From Priestia megaterium (GTDB taxonomy: Bacteria; Bacillota; Bacilli; Bacillales; Bacillaceae_H), in contig NZ_CP085449.1 of assembly GCF_023824195.1 (NCBI RefSeq), positions 9,011 to 73,010 of the forward strand: a stretch of 64,000 nucleotides of DNA, written 5' to 3'. The notes beneath the pieces are model-generated. The model was not told the origin of the DNA, did no database searches, and saw nothing but the letters and a program-made list of their open reading frames with translations. The translations under genes were made by a program, and so were the position numbers. Every line of letters starts with the position of its first letter. Position 1 is the first letter of the stretch. Positions 7,897 through 15,957 of this stretch are shown piece after piece.

Positions 7897-8277
7897 TTAT
7901 TTCATATAGATTACTACAAGTATCCATAAAGCCAAAGCACCAAGGATAGCAAGTGCTATACGCGTAGATAGTATCCGTACTTCAAAGTCGGTTTTCTTGG
8001 ATGGTTCAGGATATGCAATTACGTAAATTCCCTTTAGTAGTGAGAGCCATCCAATAAGTGTAATGAATCCCTGCCAGTTGAGTGCCCATACATTATGCAA
8101 GATAACAGTTCCTAACCCTAAGAAAATAGATAGCAAGCCGTATATAATCCCAAATCCTCTGTCTTCAACCACTAATTTTTTCAGCTCACGTAGTACCGAT
8201 GGACGTATGAAAAGTATTCCCGATACGATAACCGTCGTCCATCCCCAAAATAGTCCTAAAAAGGTACTTGCTTGCAT
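7897..8277 (-). CDS. Small polytopic membrane protein, unknown
   Basis: A 126-residue protein with four hydrophobic segments, near residues 7-24, 42-62, 68-87 and 104-124. The short polar link EPSKKTDFEVR precedes the last one. The start follows AAGGAGTGAGATAAT. The pattern GLLSIFLGLGTVILHNVW and GWLSLLKGIYVI resembles small Bacillus integral membrane proteins of unknown function; I do not recognise a named family with confidence. It follows the kimA leader and intron relic on the same strand but has its own upstream region. Confidence 0.7.
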   Translation of the reverse strand: MQASTFLGLFWGWTTVIVSGILFIRPSVLRELKKLVVEDRGFGIIYGLLSIFLGLGTVILHNVWALNWQGFITLIGWLSLLKGIYVIAYPEPSKKTDFEVRILSTRIALAILGALALWILVVIYMK

Positions 8278-8601
8278 TATTATCTCACTCCTTTCACTTA
8301 TATTTATATTTCAGGTACGCCCCCTTTAGAATTGTTCTGAAGGGGACATGTCCTTTTGATATTAATGTTGTATGTATATCTTATTCAGGTTTAGTTACCA
8401 TAATGTACTTTATCAGTATCCAATCTTCATAGAGTTGATTTTAAAGTACTTATCCATAAAAAAGGAGAACATTTAATTTGGTGTTCTTCTTTTTTTATAA
8501 AATTAATTTACTTTAAAAACATTGATGCGACTATAAAGCCTATAATGGTTAAAAGGATAAGTATTCCATTAGCCTTATACTTTATTAATACGGAGGATAT
8601 T
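8278..8601. other. Intergenic region with repeat copy and hairpin
   Basis: No gene. It holds a copy of the dispersed repeat motif (AGTTACCATAATGTACTTTA, about 8391-8410) and a hairpin at 8460-8497 (AGGAGAACAT / GGTGTTCTTCT, then T7) that would terminate rightward transcription. Confidence 0.5.
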
Positions 8602-8982
8602 ATGATTCAAAGATATGTATTGTCTATATTGCTATCTTCAATTTGTCTATCTTTATTGTATTTAATTATTGAATACGGAGTTAAAGATCTTATTTCACCT
8701 ACATTGCCATTCAGTATGATTATAAGTACAGTAGTGTACTTCATTTTATATACAGTTTTTGGGCTGCCTACATCTCTACTTATAATTAAAAAGTTACCGA
8801 GATTTAGTATAATAAGTTTACTGGGCTATTTATTAATATTTTCTATCGTTTACTATATTTTTTATACTTTAACTTATAATCCTGTTCCATTTATAAAAAA
8901 CTTTGAGGTTTACATTTATATAGTTAGTACATCAATTGTTTATTGGTTTTGGTGCAATATTATGGTGTCAAAACCTAGCTAA
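8602..8982 (+). CDS. Small membrane protein, unknown
   Basis: A 126-residue protein with about four transmembrane segments (near residues 4-24, 34-54, 69-91 and 104-122), rich in Ile, Leu, Tyr and Phe. The ATG is behind TACGGAGGATATT; an earlier in-frame start has no ribosome site. No conserved motif is recognised. It stands alone between repeats. Confidence 0.65.
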   Translation: MIQRYVLSILLSSICLSLLYLIIEYGVKDLISPTLPFSMIISTVVYFILYTVFGLPTSLLIIKKLPRFSIISLLGYLLIFSIVYYIFYTLTYNPVPFIKNFEVYIYIVSTSIVYWFWCNIMVSKPS

Positions 8983-9007
8983 TAAAAGGTTTTGAAGTCA
9001 GTTAATA

Positions 9008-9208
9008 ATTGTATACGCTATACAAAATTAGTTTACATAATACCTCTTCAAGGAACCAAGAAAGCAAAAGAACCCTTACAGGAAAAGGGTTCTCTTGTGG
9101 GTGCCTCTAATCGGATATGTAGCCTTTTATACATTTTTGATATGACGGTGATCTCTCCAGGTGTGTGTGAAGAAAAGGCGTATAAAAAGACTACCTTTTA
9201 TACATATG
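9008..9208 (-). repeat. Composite dispersed element, copy 1 (minus strand)
   Basis: Read on the minus strand it has the same order as the plus-strand copies at 18.4 and 25.8 kb. First comes a block opening CATATGTATAAAAG and ending ATGTATAAAAGGC (9122-9208), then a hairpin AAGAACCCTT / AAGGGTTCTCTT (9068-9096), then TATTATGTAAACTAA with its GTATAGCGTATACAA tail. No credible protein is encoded; an 80-codon frame through it lacks a ribosome site. Confidence 0.65.
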
Positions 9209-9500
9209 CCGATTCATCCAAAAATATCCATTAAGGAAAAATGTGCTATTGTTTACTCGCGGTTATATTTTGGTACTTTATAATTAGCATTCCTACTAAA
9301 AAGCTATCTCGCTTATTGCTGAGGTAGCTTTTTACATGTGAGTAAAGGTATAAAAATATCTTTACTTTATTATCCAAATTATTTATAATTTACAAGTCGA
9401 TTAGTAAGTTAATCACCACTTACTAAAAAGCGATCGCTTTCTCATGCTAGGCCAATGCGGAGAGAAAGCGATTGTTTTTTATTTATAAAGAAACAAATAC
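9209..9500. other. Intergenic region with two hairpins
   Basis: Two terminator-like stems are seen: AAAAAGCTATCTCG / GAGGTAGCTTTTTA near 9298-9336, and a long one with arms GCGATCGCTTTCTC and GAGAAAGCGATTG followed by T6 near 9428-9481. The second would terminate the spo0E-like gene. No gene is visible. Confidence 0.55.
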
Positions 9501-9689
9501 TTACTTTGTTAAGCTTACCTTATGTAATTCATTCAATAATTGATCAATGGACTGACTGACTTGAAGTGTACTTTCACTGGTTATACCTTCTTCTCGTGCC
9601 ACTTGAATCATATTCTCCTTGGCCTTTTCTATCTCTATAAGTAAAGTTTGTTTTAGAACACCCTTATCTTCCTGCAATATCTCTCCCAC
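9501..9689 (-). CDS. Spo0E-family aspartyl-phosphate phosphatase
   Basis: A 62-residue two-helix protein of the Spo0E family, which dephosphorylates Spo0A~P and so delays sporulation. Helix one is IEIEKAKENMIQVAREEGIT. The family signature follows in STLQVSQSIDQLLNELHK, the counterpart of the canonical SQxLDxLI. The length fits the short Spo0E-like proteins. It stands alone with a strong terminator downstream. It supports assignment of the window to a spore-former. Confidence 0.85.
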   Translation of the reverse strand: MGEILQEDKGVLKQTLLIEIEKAKENMIQVAREEGITSESTLQVSQSIDQLLNELHKVSLTK

Positions 9690-9938
9690 CCGTTTACTAA
9701 AAGTGTCAATTCGTCAACCTATTTAACAATAAATGTATTATCCTTCTATTTCAACACCTAATATAAAACAAAGGTGGGGTATGGTTAATAATGCGTACTT
9801 AAAGGGTCAAAATCCAGGAAAAAGGGTTTGAATAGTCATTTTCTTTTTGTAATCTCCATAAAAATATAGAAAATTTTACATAAATTTGGTATTATTTAAT
9901 TACTGTAACATTCACATTTCAACGAGTGTGACATCCAA

Positions 9939-9977
9939 GAAGCTGCTTCATTCCCTGCATTGAGGCAGCTTCTTTAT
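9939..9977 (-). terminator. Terminator of the replication-relaxation/FtsK operon
   Basis: AAGAAGCTGCTTCA pairs with TGAGGCAGCTTCTT just downstream (minus strand) of the stop at 9989. Confidence 0.7.
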
Positions 9978-9988
9978 GTTGGTCGTCA

Positions 9989-10684
9989 TTACGTGAGATT
10001 GATTTTAATCCCACCTAAAGAAGCTGATGTTCTTGGCTTTGCCTCTCTTTGCTGCTTACCTGAGCCTTTGTATTTCTCCATTAACTCATGAATGCTTGCT
10101 ACCTGTATAATACGAACATGGTCGGAAGACACCGCATAACGAACAGGTGTAATCAAAATAACGGAAGGGAAGATAGGTGACCGTTCTTCTGGCTGCCAGT
10201 GCAACGCTTTCCACTCATCCGAAAAAAAGAATTCCTCATATAAATGAATCTTCCCCTGCATTCTCTGCTCAGAATACTGATTTCGTTGAATTTCAATCCA
10301 AAACGGAGATCCTTTAAAGATACAAAAGAGATCGGGTTCAATGCCTCCCTTTCGTCCAGTAGGCTTATCTTCCACAATGACACTCTTAGGCATACTATAC
10401 GAACACAGCTGCTTATAGACATCCAAGATAGAAAGGAAATGTAATATTTTTTGAGAGTTCTTTTTAATCTTCGCATTCACGGGCAAATAGACCGCCGGAG
10501 AATACTGCTGGGTGCGTTCAATGAGCCCTAACCGATATAAACGTACCATGACACTATTACACGCATTAATAGGGGATTTCAGCTGTTTAAAGAACAGTTC
10601 CACTAATGAGTCTCGATCTACAGCCCGAAACTGATGGATAAACCCAATGATGTCTTTATCACGCTGAGATAGCCGAAAGCTCAT
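9989..10684 (-). CDS. Replication-relaxation family protein
   Basis: A 231-residue protein of the 'replication-relaxation' family found on Gram-positive plasmids and ICEs. The N-terminal third is a winged helix (LSQRDKDIIGFIHQFRAVDR, then MVRLYRLGLIERTQQY). The middle has a nuclease-like core with GRKGGIEPDLFC and PFWIEIQRNQYSEQRMQGKI. Its start codon overlaps the stop of the FtsK-like ATPase gene, so the two are translationally coupled. The role is inferred to be plasmid replication or conjugative transfer; no catalytic activity is established for the family. Confidence 0.85.
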   Translation of the reverse strand: MSFRLSQRDKDIIGFIHQFRAVDRDSLVELFFKQLKSPINACNSVMVRLYRLGLIERTQQYSPAVYLPVNAKIKKNSQKILHFLSILDVYKQLCSYSMPKSVIVEDKPTGRKGGIEPDLFCIFKGSPFWIEIQRNQYSEQRMQGKIHLYEEFFFSDEWKALHWQPEERSPIFPSVILITPVRYAVSSDHVRIIQVASIHELMEKYKGSGKQQREAKPRTSASLGGIKINLT

Positions 10685-11814
10685 CGCTGTTCCTCCTTCT
10701 CTAATAGTCCAAAGATAGACTGTGGTACGACCTCCAGTTGAGGTTCAGGATCTTTTACCCGAGTTTTATAAGGAGAAAGTATGTCCTTGCAAGCTCCTTC
10801 ATCTAAGAAGAAGGCTTGAAACTCTTTCACGTCATCAATTTTAATTTTCATACGTCCCCTAGCTGCAGCATCGATTTCTTCTGCCCCAAGTACTCCTGCC
10901 ACCTTTGCATTTGTGGCATCTGCTTGTCGTCCAGAGATTCTTACTCGTAAGTTCGCTTTTAACGCAGAATTTAATAAATCAGCATCCGGACGCTGCATCG
11001 CAATAATGGTGTGAACACCTAGCGCACGACCTTGGCTGGCAAACTGTTGAATCATCTCTACAAGGTCTGTTTCTCGCTTAATAATGCTCATCTCATCTAC
11101 AACCACGACAATCCGAGGCAGCTTAAACGGAAGCCTACTGATATGGGTCACACCATGTTCTAACATTAAATCACCTCGGCGATACATTTCAGCTCGAAGT
11201 AAGGCAAAAGGTTTTCGCATGTCTTTGGCTTCAAAACAAAGCGCATCCACGTGTTCAATCCCGTGAAATAACCCTAAATCAGCTCGTTTAAGATCCACTA
11301 GCACTAAACGCAAGTCTTCCGGAGAGGCATATTTCATCCATGTGGTCAGAATCACGCGCATTAAACTGCTTTTTCCTGCGCCAATTTCACCAGAGATAAG
11401 TAGGGTTTCTAAATCAGCAAAATCCCATGAAACAGGGTTCCCATAGATATCTTGACCAATGCATACGGGAAGTTCCATTTTCTCAATATGGGGATGAATG
11501 GCTTCATATTTGTATTCAAGCATCTTAGGTAGGTTTTTATGATGAACCGTGATGCTAAAATTCTTCAGGCTGCCGTTTATTTCGATGTTGCTGCCTAATA
11601 CTTGTCGTAAGGCCCATCTTTTTTTCGTTAAAAGCTCAGGATCGATCCCATTTAGTAAAGAAAAGGCGTACCGAGTGTACATATGATGGTTATCGATTTG
11701 ATGAATTTTCGGAAAGAGATAGGAGGTACGGTCTCCACGTTTAACCACCCGGTAAATCTCTGCCGTACGAAACGCTTTAATCAATTGGCCACGCAGTTTT
11801 AGTTTTTCAAACAT
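10681..11814 (-). CDS. FtsK/SpoIIIE-like DNA translocase (plasmid/ICE type)
   Basis: A 377-residue ATPase with one FtsK domain. Walker A is GEIGAGKSSLM (about residues 142-152), Walker B is RIVVVVDEMS (about 235-244), and ASQGRALGVHTIIAMQRPDA is the usual FtsK sensor region. The second ATG is used as start because GAGGAGGAATGTTG gives it good spacing, while the first ATG abuts the ribosome site. There are no N-terminal membrane segments, but a 99-residue membrane protein is encoded 12 bp upstream. Such ATPases act in conjugative transfer or plasmid replication; no relaxase or integrase is seen nearby, so this may be a cassette remnant. Confidence 0.88.
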   Translation of the reverse strand: MFEKLKLRGQLIKAFRTAEIYRVVKRGDRTSYLFPKIHQIDNHHMYTRYAFSLLNGIDPELLTKKRWALRQVLGSNIEINGSLKNFSITVHHKNLPKMLEYKYEAIHPHIEKMELPVCIGQDIYGNPVSWDFADLETLLISGEIGAGKSSLMRVILTTWMKYASPEDLRLVLVDLKRADLGLFHGIEHVDALCFEAKDMRKPFALLRAEMYRRGDLMLEHGVTHISRLPFKLPRIVVVVDEMSIIKRETDLVEMIQQFASQGRALGVHTIIAMQRPDADLLNSALKANLRVRISGRQADATNAKVAGVLGAEEIDAAARGRMKIKIDDVKEFQAFFLDEGACKDILSPYKTRVKDPEPQLEVVPQSIFGLLEKEEQR

Positions 11815-11826
11815 CAACATTCCTCC

Positions 11827-12126
11827 TCAAAACATAAAGGTCGCAAAGAAGTAAAGTAAGGCGCTAAAGAAGGTAACAGGCAAGATAAAGCGCATCACCT
11901 TTGCGAACTGATCAACAAGATCAATTACACCCCATCGCTCTAATATCTGTTCAATGATGGCAATTCCTAAGACAATGCCTCCTATGGTCAAAATAGTGGG
12001 GTCAAGCATGGCTAATGGGCTAAAAGGGACAAAGGAATACGCCTTGAAGGGACGAGGTCTCGTGAGAGATGGTTTGTGTGGTAGAGGAAAGATATTTCGA
12101 AAGGTAAATCCTTTTGTTTTTCTCAT
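11827..12126 (-). CDS. Small membrane protein of the FtsK cassette
   Basis: A 99-residue protein with a basic, proline-rich N-terminus (HKPSLTRPRPFKAY) and two hydrophobic segments (about residues 41-61 and 75-97) separated by EQILERWGVIDLVDQFAKV. The start is the ATG behind GAAAGAAGGTACCAAC. It is the first gene of a three-gene leftward operon with the FtsK-like ATPase and the replication-relaxation protein. It probably anchors or partners the ATPase; this is inferred from context. Confidence 0.7.
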   Translation of the reverse strand: MRKTKGFTFRNIFPLPHKPSLTRPRPFKAYSFVPFSPLAMLDPTILTIGGIVLGIAIIEQILERWGVIDLVDQFAKVMRFILPVTFFSALLYFFATFMF

Positions 12127-12429
12127 GTTGGTACCTTCTTTCATTCTTTTAATTTTTTTGCCTTTCATGTATGCATTATTTTAGCTCGACGCATCCGGTC
12201 GCCCCCTTCGCCTCTTCGGCTCAGCTCCCTTACAGGTTCCATGAAGGGCTTCACTAGGCGTATACAGCTTGTATTAACGCGGTAGCGATAATGAACTAGA
12301 TACTGATTAGGTAACGAAGTTGTAATTCTTTAGATACTATGTAGTTACTGCAGTAAGCTTGCCTGTCCAATCGAAAAATAAAAAAGAACCCTTACTGCAG
12401 TAGGTAAGGGGGAGGTAGTTATGTAACAT
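12127..12429. other. GC-richer region upstream of the FtsK cassette
   Basis: No protein gene is seen. The stretch is richer in GC (GGTCGCCCCCTTCGCCTCTT) than its surroundings and contains the repeated motif TTACTGCAGTA twice (about 12346 and 12391). A plasmid replication or transfer origin could lie here, but no known origin motif can be named. Confidence 0.35.
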
Positions 12430-12579
12430 GTGCTGGGCTTTTATATGTTGGGGATTAGCCTAGTCGCTTATATTTTTCATGAAATGGACGAGAGATTGAA
12501 AGATGTTCCAACATCTAAAGAAGAAGGAAAGGAAAGGAATAGAATTCAATTTAAAATCACTAAGGTAAATAAGAAATAA
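12430..12579 (+). CDS. Possible 49-residue membrane peptide
   Basis: A GTG-initiated frame reads VLGFYMLGISLVAYIFHEMD, then a charged tail ending KITKVNKK. It has one transmembrane segment and a polar C-terminus, like many small plasmid-borne proteins. GGGGGAGG lies 14 bases before the GTG, which is long, so the start and even the reality of the gene are uncertain. Confidence 0.35.
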   Translation: MLGFYMLGISLVAYIFHEMDERLKDVPTSKEEGKERNRIQFKITKVNKK

Positions 12580-12646
12580 ATAATTACATATTTCTATTTG
12601 TTTTCAGCTAATACTAATAAAAGATCTAAATAGTGAGGTGATTGCT

Positions 12647-12820
12647 ATGAATAAATATGAAGAGCTATATAAATATTTATTTCACGCTGCTCTTGCGAAT
12701 GAATATGATATGTTATATAAATATTTATCTTATGCCACTTTGTGGTTTGTTCTAATAGTGATTGTGTTATTGCTATCAATGTTTGCCTTTTTGGTTTATC
12801 GTTCTTCAAAAAAGAAATAG
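12647..12820 (+). CDS. 57-residue single-span membrane protein
   Basis: A small protein with an N-terminal soluble part made of an imperfect duplication (YKYLFHAALANEYDM and YKYLSYATL), then one transmembrane helix (about residues 32-52: LWFVLIVIVLLLSMFAFLVY) and a basic end RSSKKK. The ATG is behind GTGAGGTGATTGCT. The family is not recognised. Orientation is probably N-out, C-in by the positive-inside rule. Confidence 0.6.
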   Translation: MNKYEELYKYLFHAALANEYDMLYKYLSYATLWFVLIVIVLLLSMFAFLVYRSSKKK

Positions 12821-13073
12821 CAAAAACTATAGAACAGAACTTAAGTTTTTTTTACTTTGTCTGTTCTTCTATGATGGGAACAAAAATTTCAGCTTGGATT
12901 TGTTCATTTTTATTTTGATATTGCTTATTGGAGCAACATCGTTCAAGTTCTGCATAACCTGAATGTCCATAACCCAAATAAGAAAGCCACGCTTCTAAAA
13001 TAACTTTCTATGTACAGTCAATCGCTTCTAAAATGGTTGATAGGGAAAAGAAATGATTGGGAGGTGTATTAGC

Positions 13074-13295
13074 ATGGAAATAAATAATTCAAATGAACAA
13101 ATTGAACAATCTGCTGTAGCTGAACCTAGAGTATTAACCTCATTTGTAGCATATTGTACTTCTTGTGCACCACATTGGAGGTCTAGATGTTATGCAACTA
13201 AAACAGAAGCTCAATCATTAGCAGATGCACATAATTATGCAAACCATGGCGGACGTATTGGAGCATCAGTAACTCAACACGCCGGGAATTGCTAA
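13074..13295 (+). CDS. 73-residue Cys/His-containing protein, unknown
   Basis: The ATG follows GGGAGGTGTATTAGC. The protein has an acidic N-terminus and a C-terminal half with four cysteines: AYCTSCAPHWRSRCYATK and HGGRIGASVTQHAGNC. The CxxC pair plus a distal Cys and several His suggest zinc binding or disulfides. It could also be a small secreted or peptide-type product, but there is no signal peptide and no modification enzyme nearby. The family is not recognised. Confidence 0.6.
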   Translation: MEINNSNEQIEQSAVAEPRVLTSFVAYCTSCAPHWRSRCYATKTEAQSLADAHNYANHGGRIGASVTQHAGNC

Positions 13296-13441
13296 ATCCA
13301 ACAATTAAGATCATTTATAAGGGTTGACCCCTTTTTTAGTAAATAGAACTAACTGGTCATTCATTTTAGCACTATTTTTTACTTCTGTACCTTTCCTCAT
13401 ACTTCTTATATTTCAACTCGAATATATAGGAGGTGACTGTT

Positions 13442-13844
13442 ATGCCAGATCAAGCTCACGAAAAAGAGAAAATACCAACGAAGAATGGTAATTCTCGAAT
13501 TGCTGAAAGAAGTCATGGAATATACAAAACGACACGTAATGAATTAGGTAATAGAACCATTCTAAACAATTGAAAGACGTTTATATAATGCGTTGGTACT
13601 AAATGGCTATTGTGTCCAAACACAAGTAAAATGTGGCCCTTATCGAATTGACCTTGTAATAGGTAAGCTTGCGATTGAATGCGATGGGAAAGCGTCTCAT
13701 TCTTTTCCATCGCAAAAGGCTCATGATCGAAAGAAAGATGCTTATTTGAGGAAACAAGGATATAAAGTAGTGCGGATCAGTGGCAACAGTATTGTAAATC
13801 GTATGCCTCAAGTTTTAAAAAGAGTGAAAACAAGATTGAATTAA
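13442..13844 (+). pseudogene. DUF559/Vsr-like endonuclease gene broken by a frameshift
   Basis: A strong ribosome site (AGGAGGTGACTGTT) precedes an ATG at 13442 whose frame runs for 43 codons (NSRIAERSHGIYKTTRNELG) and stops near 13572. The adjacent frame then continues with IERRLYNALVLNGYCVQTQV, followed by a PD-(D/E)xK core: RIDLVIGKLAIECDGKASH and YLRKQGYKVVRISG. The two halves join naturally by a single shift near 13560-13570. The nuclease core alone could start at a TTG at 13593 but would lack a ribosome site. DUF559 proteins are Vsr-like nucleases; this copy is probably inactive. Confidence 0.65.
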
Positions 13845-13876
13845 AAAAAGAGAAGGGTAGAAACCTTCTCTTTTTA
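13843..13876 (+). terminator. Intrinsic terminator after the DUF559 relic
   Basis: AAAGAGAAGG pairs with CCTTCTCTTT and is followed by a short T run. Confidence 0.75.
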
Positions 13877-14028
13877 CTATATAGTCCTCTATACTTAGAT
13901 ACTCTTCTTCATGCCACATTTGACTTCCTGTAATCCTATATATTGCTCTGGCATACTCTTAAAAGCCCGCCATTTTTTCATTTTATCAAGTCTTTCTTTT
14001 AAAAAAGTTCTTATTTTAAATGGTTTTA

Positions 14029-14054
14029 ATCGATGTAGACATGTCTACATCGAT
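14029..14054. promoter_or_regulatory. Perfect 26-bp palindrome (possible operator)
   Basis: The half-site ATCGATGTAGACA is followed directly by its exact reverse complement TGTCTACATCGAT. There is no loop, which fits a protein-binding site better than a terminator. It lies in a 620-bp gap upstream of the alkaline phosphatase gene with no gene directly beside it. Confidence 0.6.
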
Positions 14055-14282
14055 AATCGTTTTTTAAATTCGAGATTGATATTACTTCTCCTTGGCTTAA
14101 GAATGGTATATAAGTTATAGATTTTCATAAACTTTTCCTAGATCTTTTTTAATCTGATCTTCCAAATTTTGATTTTCTACTTCTAGTATAAAAGATTAAT
14201 AGATTAGGAATCACAAAAATTATGTGAATATGAAATTTATACGCGTAACAATTGGTTTTTAAATCAAAGCAAATTAATAATG

Positions 14283-14384
14283 TTTACAACAACTTAACAT
14301 GAAAAATAATCCTTGTTTGTTAATTTTTAGTGCTTTTTCTCATTTATAAAAAGAATTCTCTCTGTTTTTAACACTTAATTTACA
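14283..14384 (+). promoter_or_regulatory. Two candidate PhoP boxes upstream of alkaline phosphatase
   Basis: Two pairs of TT(A/T)ACA repeats have the 11-bp spacing bound by PhoP in Bacillus: TTTACA (14283) with TTAACA (14294), and TTAACA (14368) with TTTACA (14379). They lie 80-180 bp before the phosphatase start. Induction under phosphate starvation is inferred. Confidence 0.65.
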
Positions 14385-14465
14385 ATTTATCAAAAATCTA
14401 TTAATAAACCTTCTCTATAATTCTCATTAGGACATAAAACACGACAACAATTGGAGGTAACAACA

Positions 14466-15866
14466 TTGTTTAAAAAGAAGTTAACGAAAAAGTTATTACC
14501 GGTAGCCGTTCTTTCAACAGTTGCTTTTAGTGGTTTAATTGGTGGTTTCTCACATGTAAGTGCAGAGGAATCTACTAATAAAAAAAGAACTAATAATGCG
14601 GAAATTAAAAATGTTATTGTTTTAATCGGTGATGGCATGGGGGTTTCTTATACTTCTGCTCATCGTTACCTAAAAGACGATCCATCAACAAAAGTTGTTG
14701 AGCCAACAACTTTTGATCAATACCTTGTTGGCCAACAAACAACTTATCCAGAAGATCCTGAGCAAAATGTAACGGACTCTGCTTCTGCAGCAACTGCTAT
14801 GTCTGCAGGTATTAAAACATATAACAGTGCGATTGCCGTTGACAATGACGGATCAGAAGCAAAAACGGTTCTTGAAGCTGCTAGAGAAGAAGGAAAGGCA
14901 ACAGGTCTTGTTGCGACTTCGGAAATTACACACGCAACACCTGCTTCTTTCGGATCACATGATCACAGCCGTAAAAACATGAACTCAATTGCCGATGACT
15001 ATTTTGACGAAATGGTAAATGGTCAACATAAAATCGATGTTCTTCTTGGTGGAGGTAAAAGCAACTTTGATCGAAAAGATCGTAATTTAACAGAAGAATT
15101 CAAAAAAGCTGGATATAGCTATGTGGAAAACCGTGAAGATATGTTAAACGATAAAAACAGTAAAGTGCTTGGTTTATTTGCTGATGGTGGACTTCCAAAG
15201 AAAATTGACCGCACAGAAGAAGTTCCTTCATTAAAGGACATGACAAACACTGCTCTTTCAAAATTAAACAAAGATAAAGACGGGTTCTTCCTAATGGTAG
15301 AAGGAAGCCAGATTGACTGGGCAGGGCATGACAACGATATCGTTGGAGCTATGAGTGAAATGGATGACTTTGAACAAGCATATAAAGCAGCAATTGAGTT
15401 TGCAAAAAAAGACAAACATACCTTAGTAGTAGCAACAGCTGACCACTCAACTGGTGGATACTCAATTGGTTCAGACGGTATTTATAACTGGTTCAGTGAA
15501 CCAATCAAAGCTGCAAAGCGCACGCCTGATTTCATGGCTGAAGAGATTGCTAAAGGAGCAGGCGTTGAAGAAACATTAAAGAAATATATTGATCAAAATA
15601 CCCTAGCCTTAACAGAACAAGAAATTCAATCTGTTAAAGAAGCAGCTAAAACAAAGAAAGTTCTTGATATCGATAATGCCATTGAGAATATTTTCAACAA
15701 ACGTTCTCACACAGGTTGGACAACAGGTGGACATACAGGTGAAGATGTTCCTGTCTATGCATTCGGACCATCAAGTGAAAAATTTGCTGGATCAAATGAT
15801 AACACCGATATTGCAAAAAATATTTTTGATGTCTTAGATTATAATATTAAAATTCAAGATAAGTAA
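14466..15866 (+). CDS. Secreted alkaline phosphatase
   Basis: A 466-residue alkaline phosphatase that hydrolyses phosphomonoesters outside the cell. A signal peptide (LFKKKLTKKLLPVAVLSTVA, cleavage after about SHVSA) opens it. Metal and catalytic motifs are in order: VLIGDGMGVSYTSA (first Asp), the phosphorylated Ser in VTDSASAATAMSAG, HDHSRK, EGSQIDWAGHDND, TADHSTGG and, near the C-terminus, HTGWTTGGHTGED. The start is a TTG behind GGAGGTAACAACA; an earlier TTG has no ribosome site. Candidate PhoP boxes lie upstream and a strong terminator follows. It resembles the B. subtilis PhoA/PhoB enzymes. Confidence 0.93.
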   Translation: MFKKKLTKKLLPVAVLSTVAFSGLIGGFSHVSAEESTNKKRTNNAEIKNVIVLIGDGMGVSYTSAHRYLKDDPSTKVVEPTTFDQYLVGQQTTYPEDPEQNVTDSASAATAMSAGIKTYNSAIAVDNDGSEAKTVLEAAREEGKATGLVATSEITHATPASFGSHDHSRKNMNSIADDYFDEMVNGQHKIDVLLGGGKSNFDRKDRNLTEEFKKAGYSYVENREDMLNDKNSKVLGLFADGGLPKKIDRTEEVPSLKDMTNTALSKLNKDKDGFFLMVEGSQIDWAGHDNDIVGAMSEMDDFEQAYKAAIEFAKKDKHTLVVATADHSTGGYSIGSDGIYNWFSEPIKAAKRTPDFMAEEIAKGAGVEETLKKYIDQNTLALTEQEIQSVKEAAKTKKVLDIDNAIENIFNKRSHTGWTTGGHTGEDVPVYAFGPSSEKFAGSNDNTDIAKNIFDVLDYNIKIQDK

Positions 15867-15891
15867 GAAATAATTGGATAAGATAAAGTGT

Positions 15892-15928
15892 ATCCCGTTG
15901 CTTAAGTACAAGCAACGGGAACTTTTTT
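15892..15928 (+). terminator. Intrinsic terminator after alkaline phosphatase
   Basis: CCCGTTGCTTAAG pairs with CAAGCAACGGG and is followed by T6. Confidence 0.85.
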
Positions 15929-15957
15929 AGAATATAGAATCATACGGGGGAATCATC

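Noticed and set aside
8992..9234. 80-codon plus-strand frame
   Set aside because: It runs through the dispersed repeat and its hairpins and has no ribosome site.
9781..9831. 16-codon frame behind AAGGTGGGGT
   Set aside because: Too short to support as a gene, and no homologous pattern is recognised.
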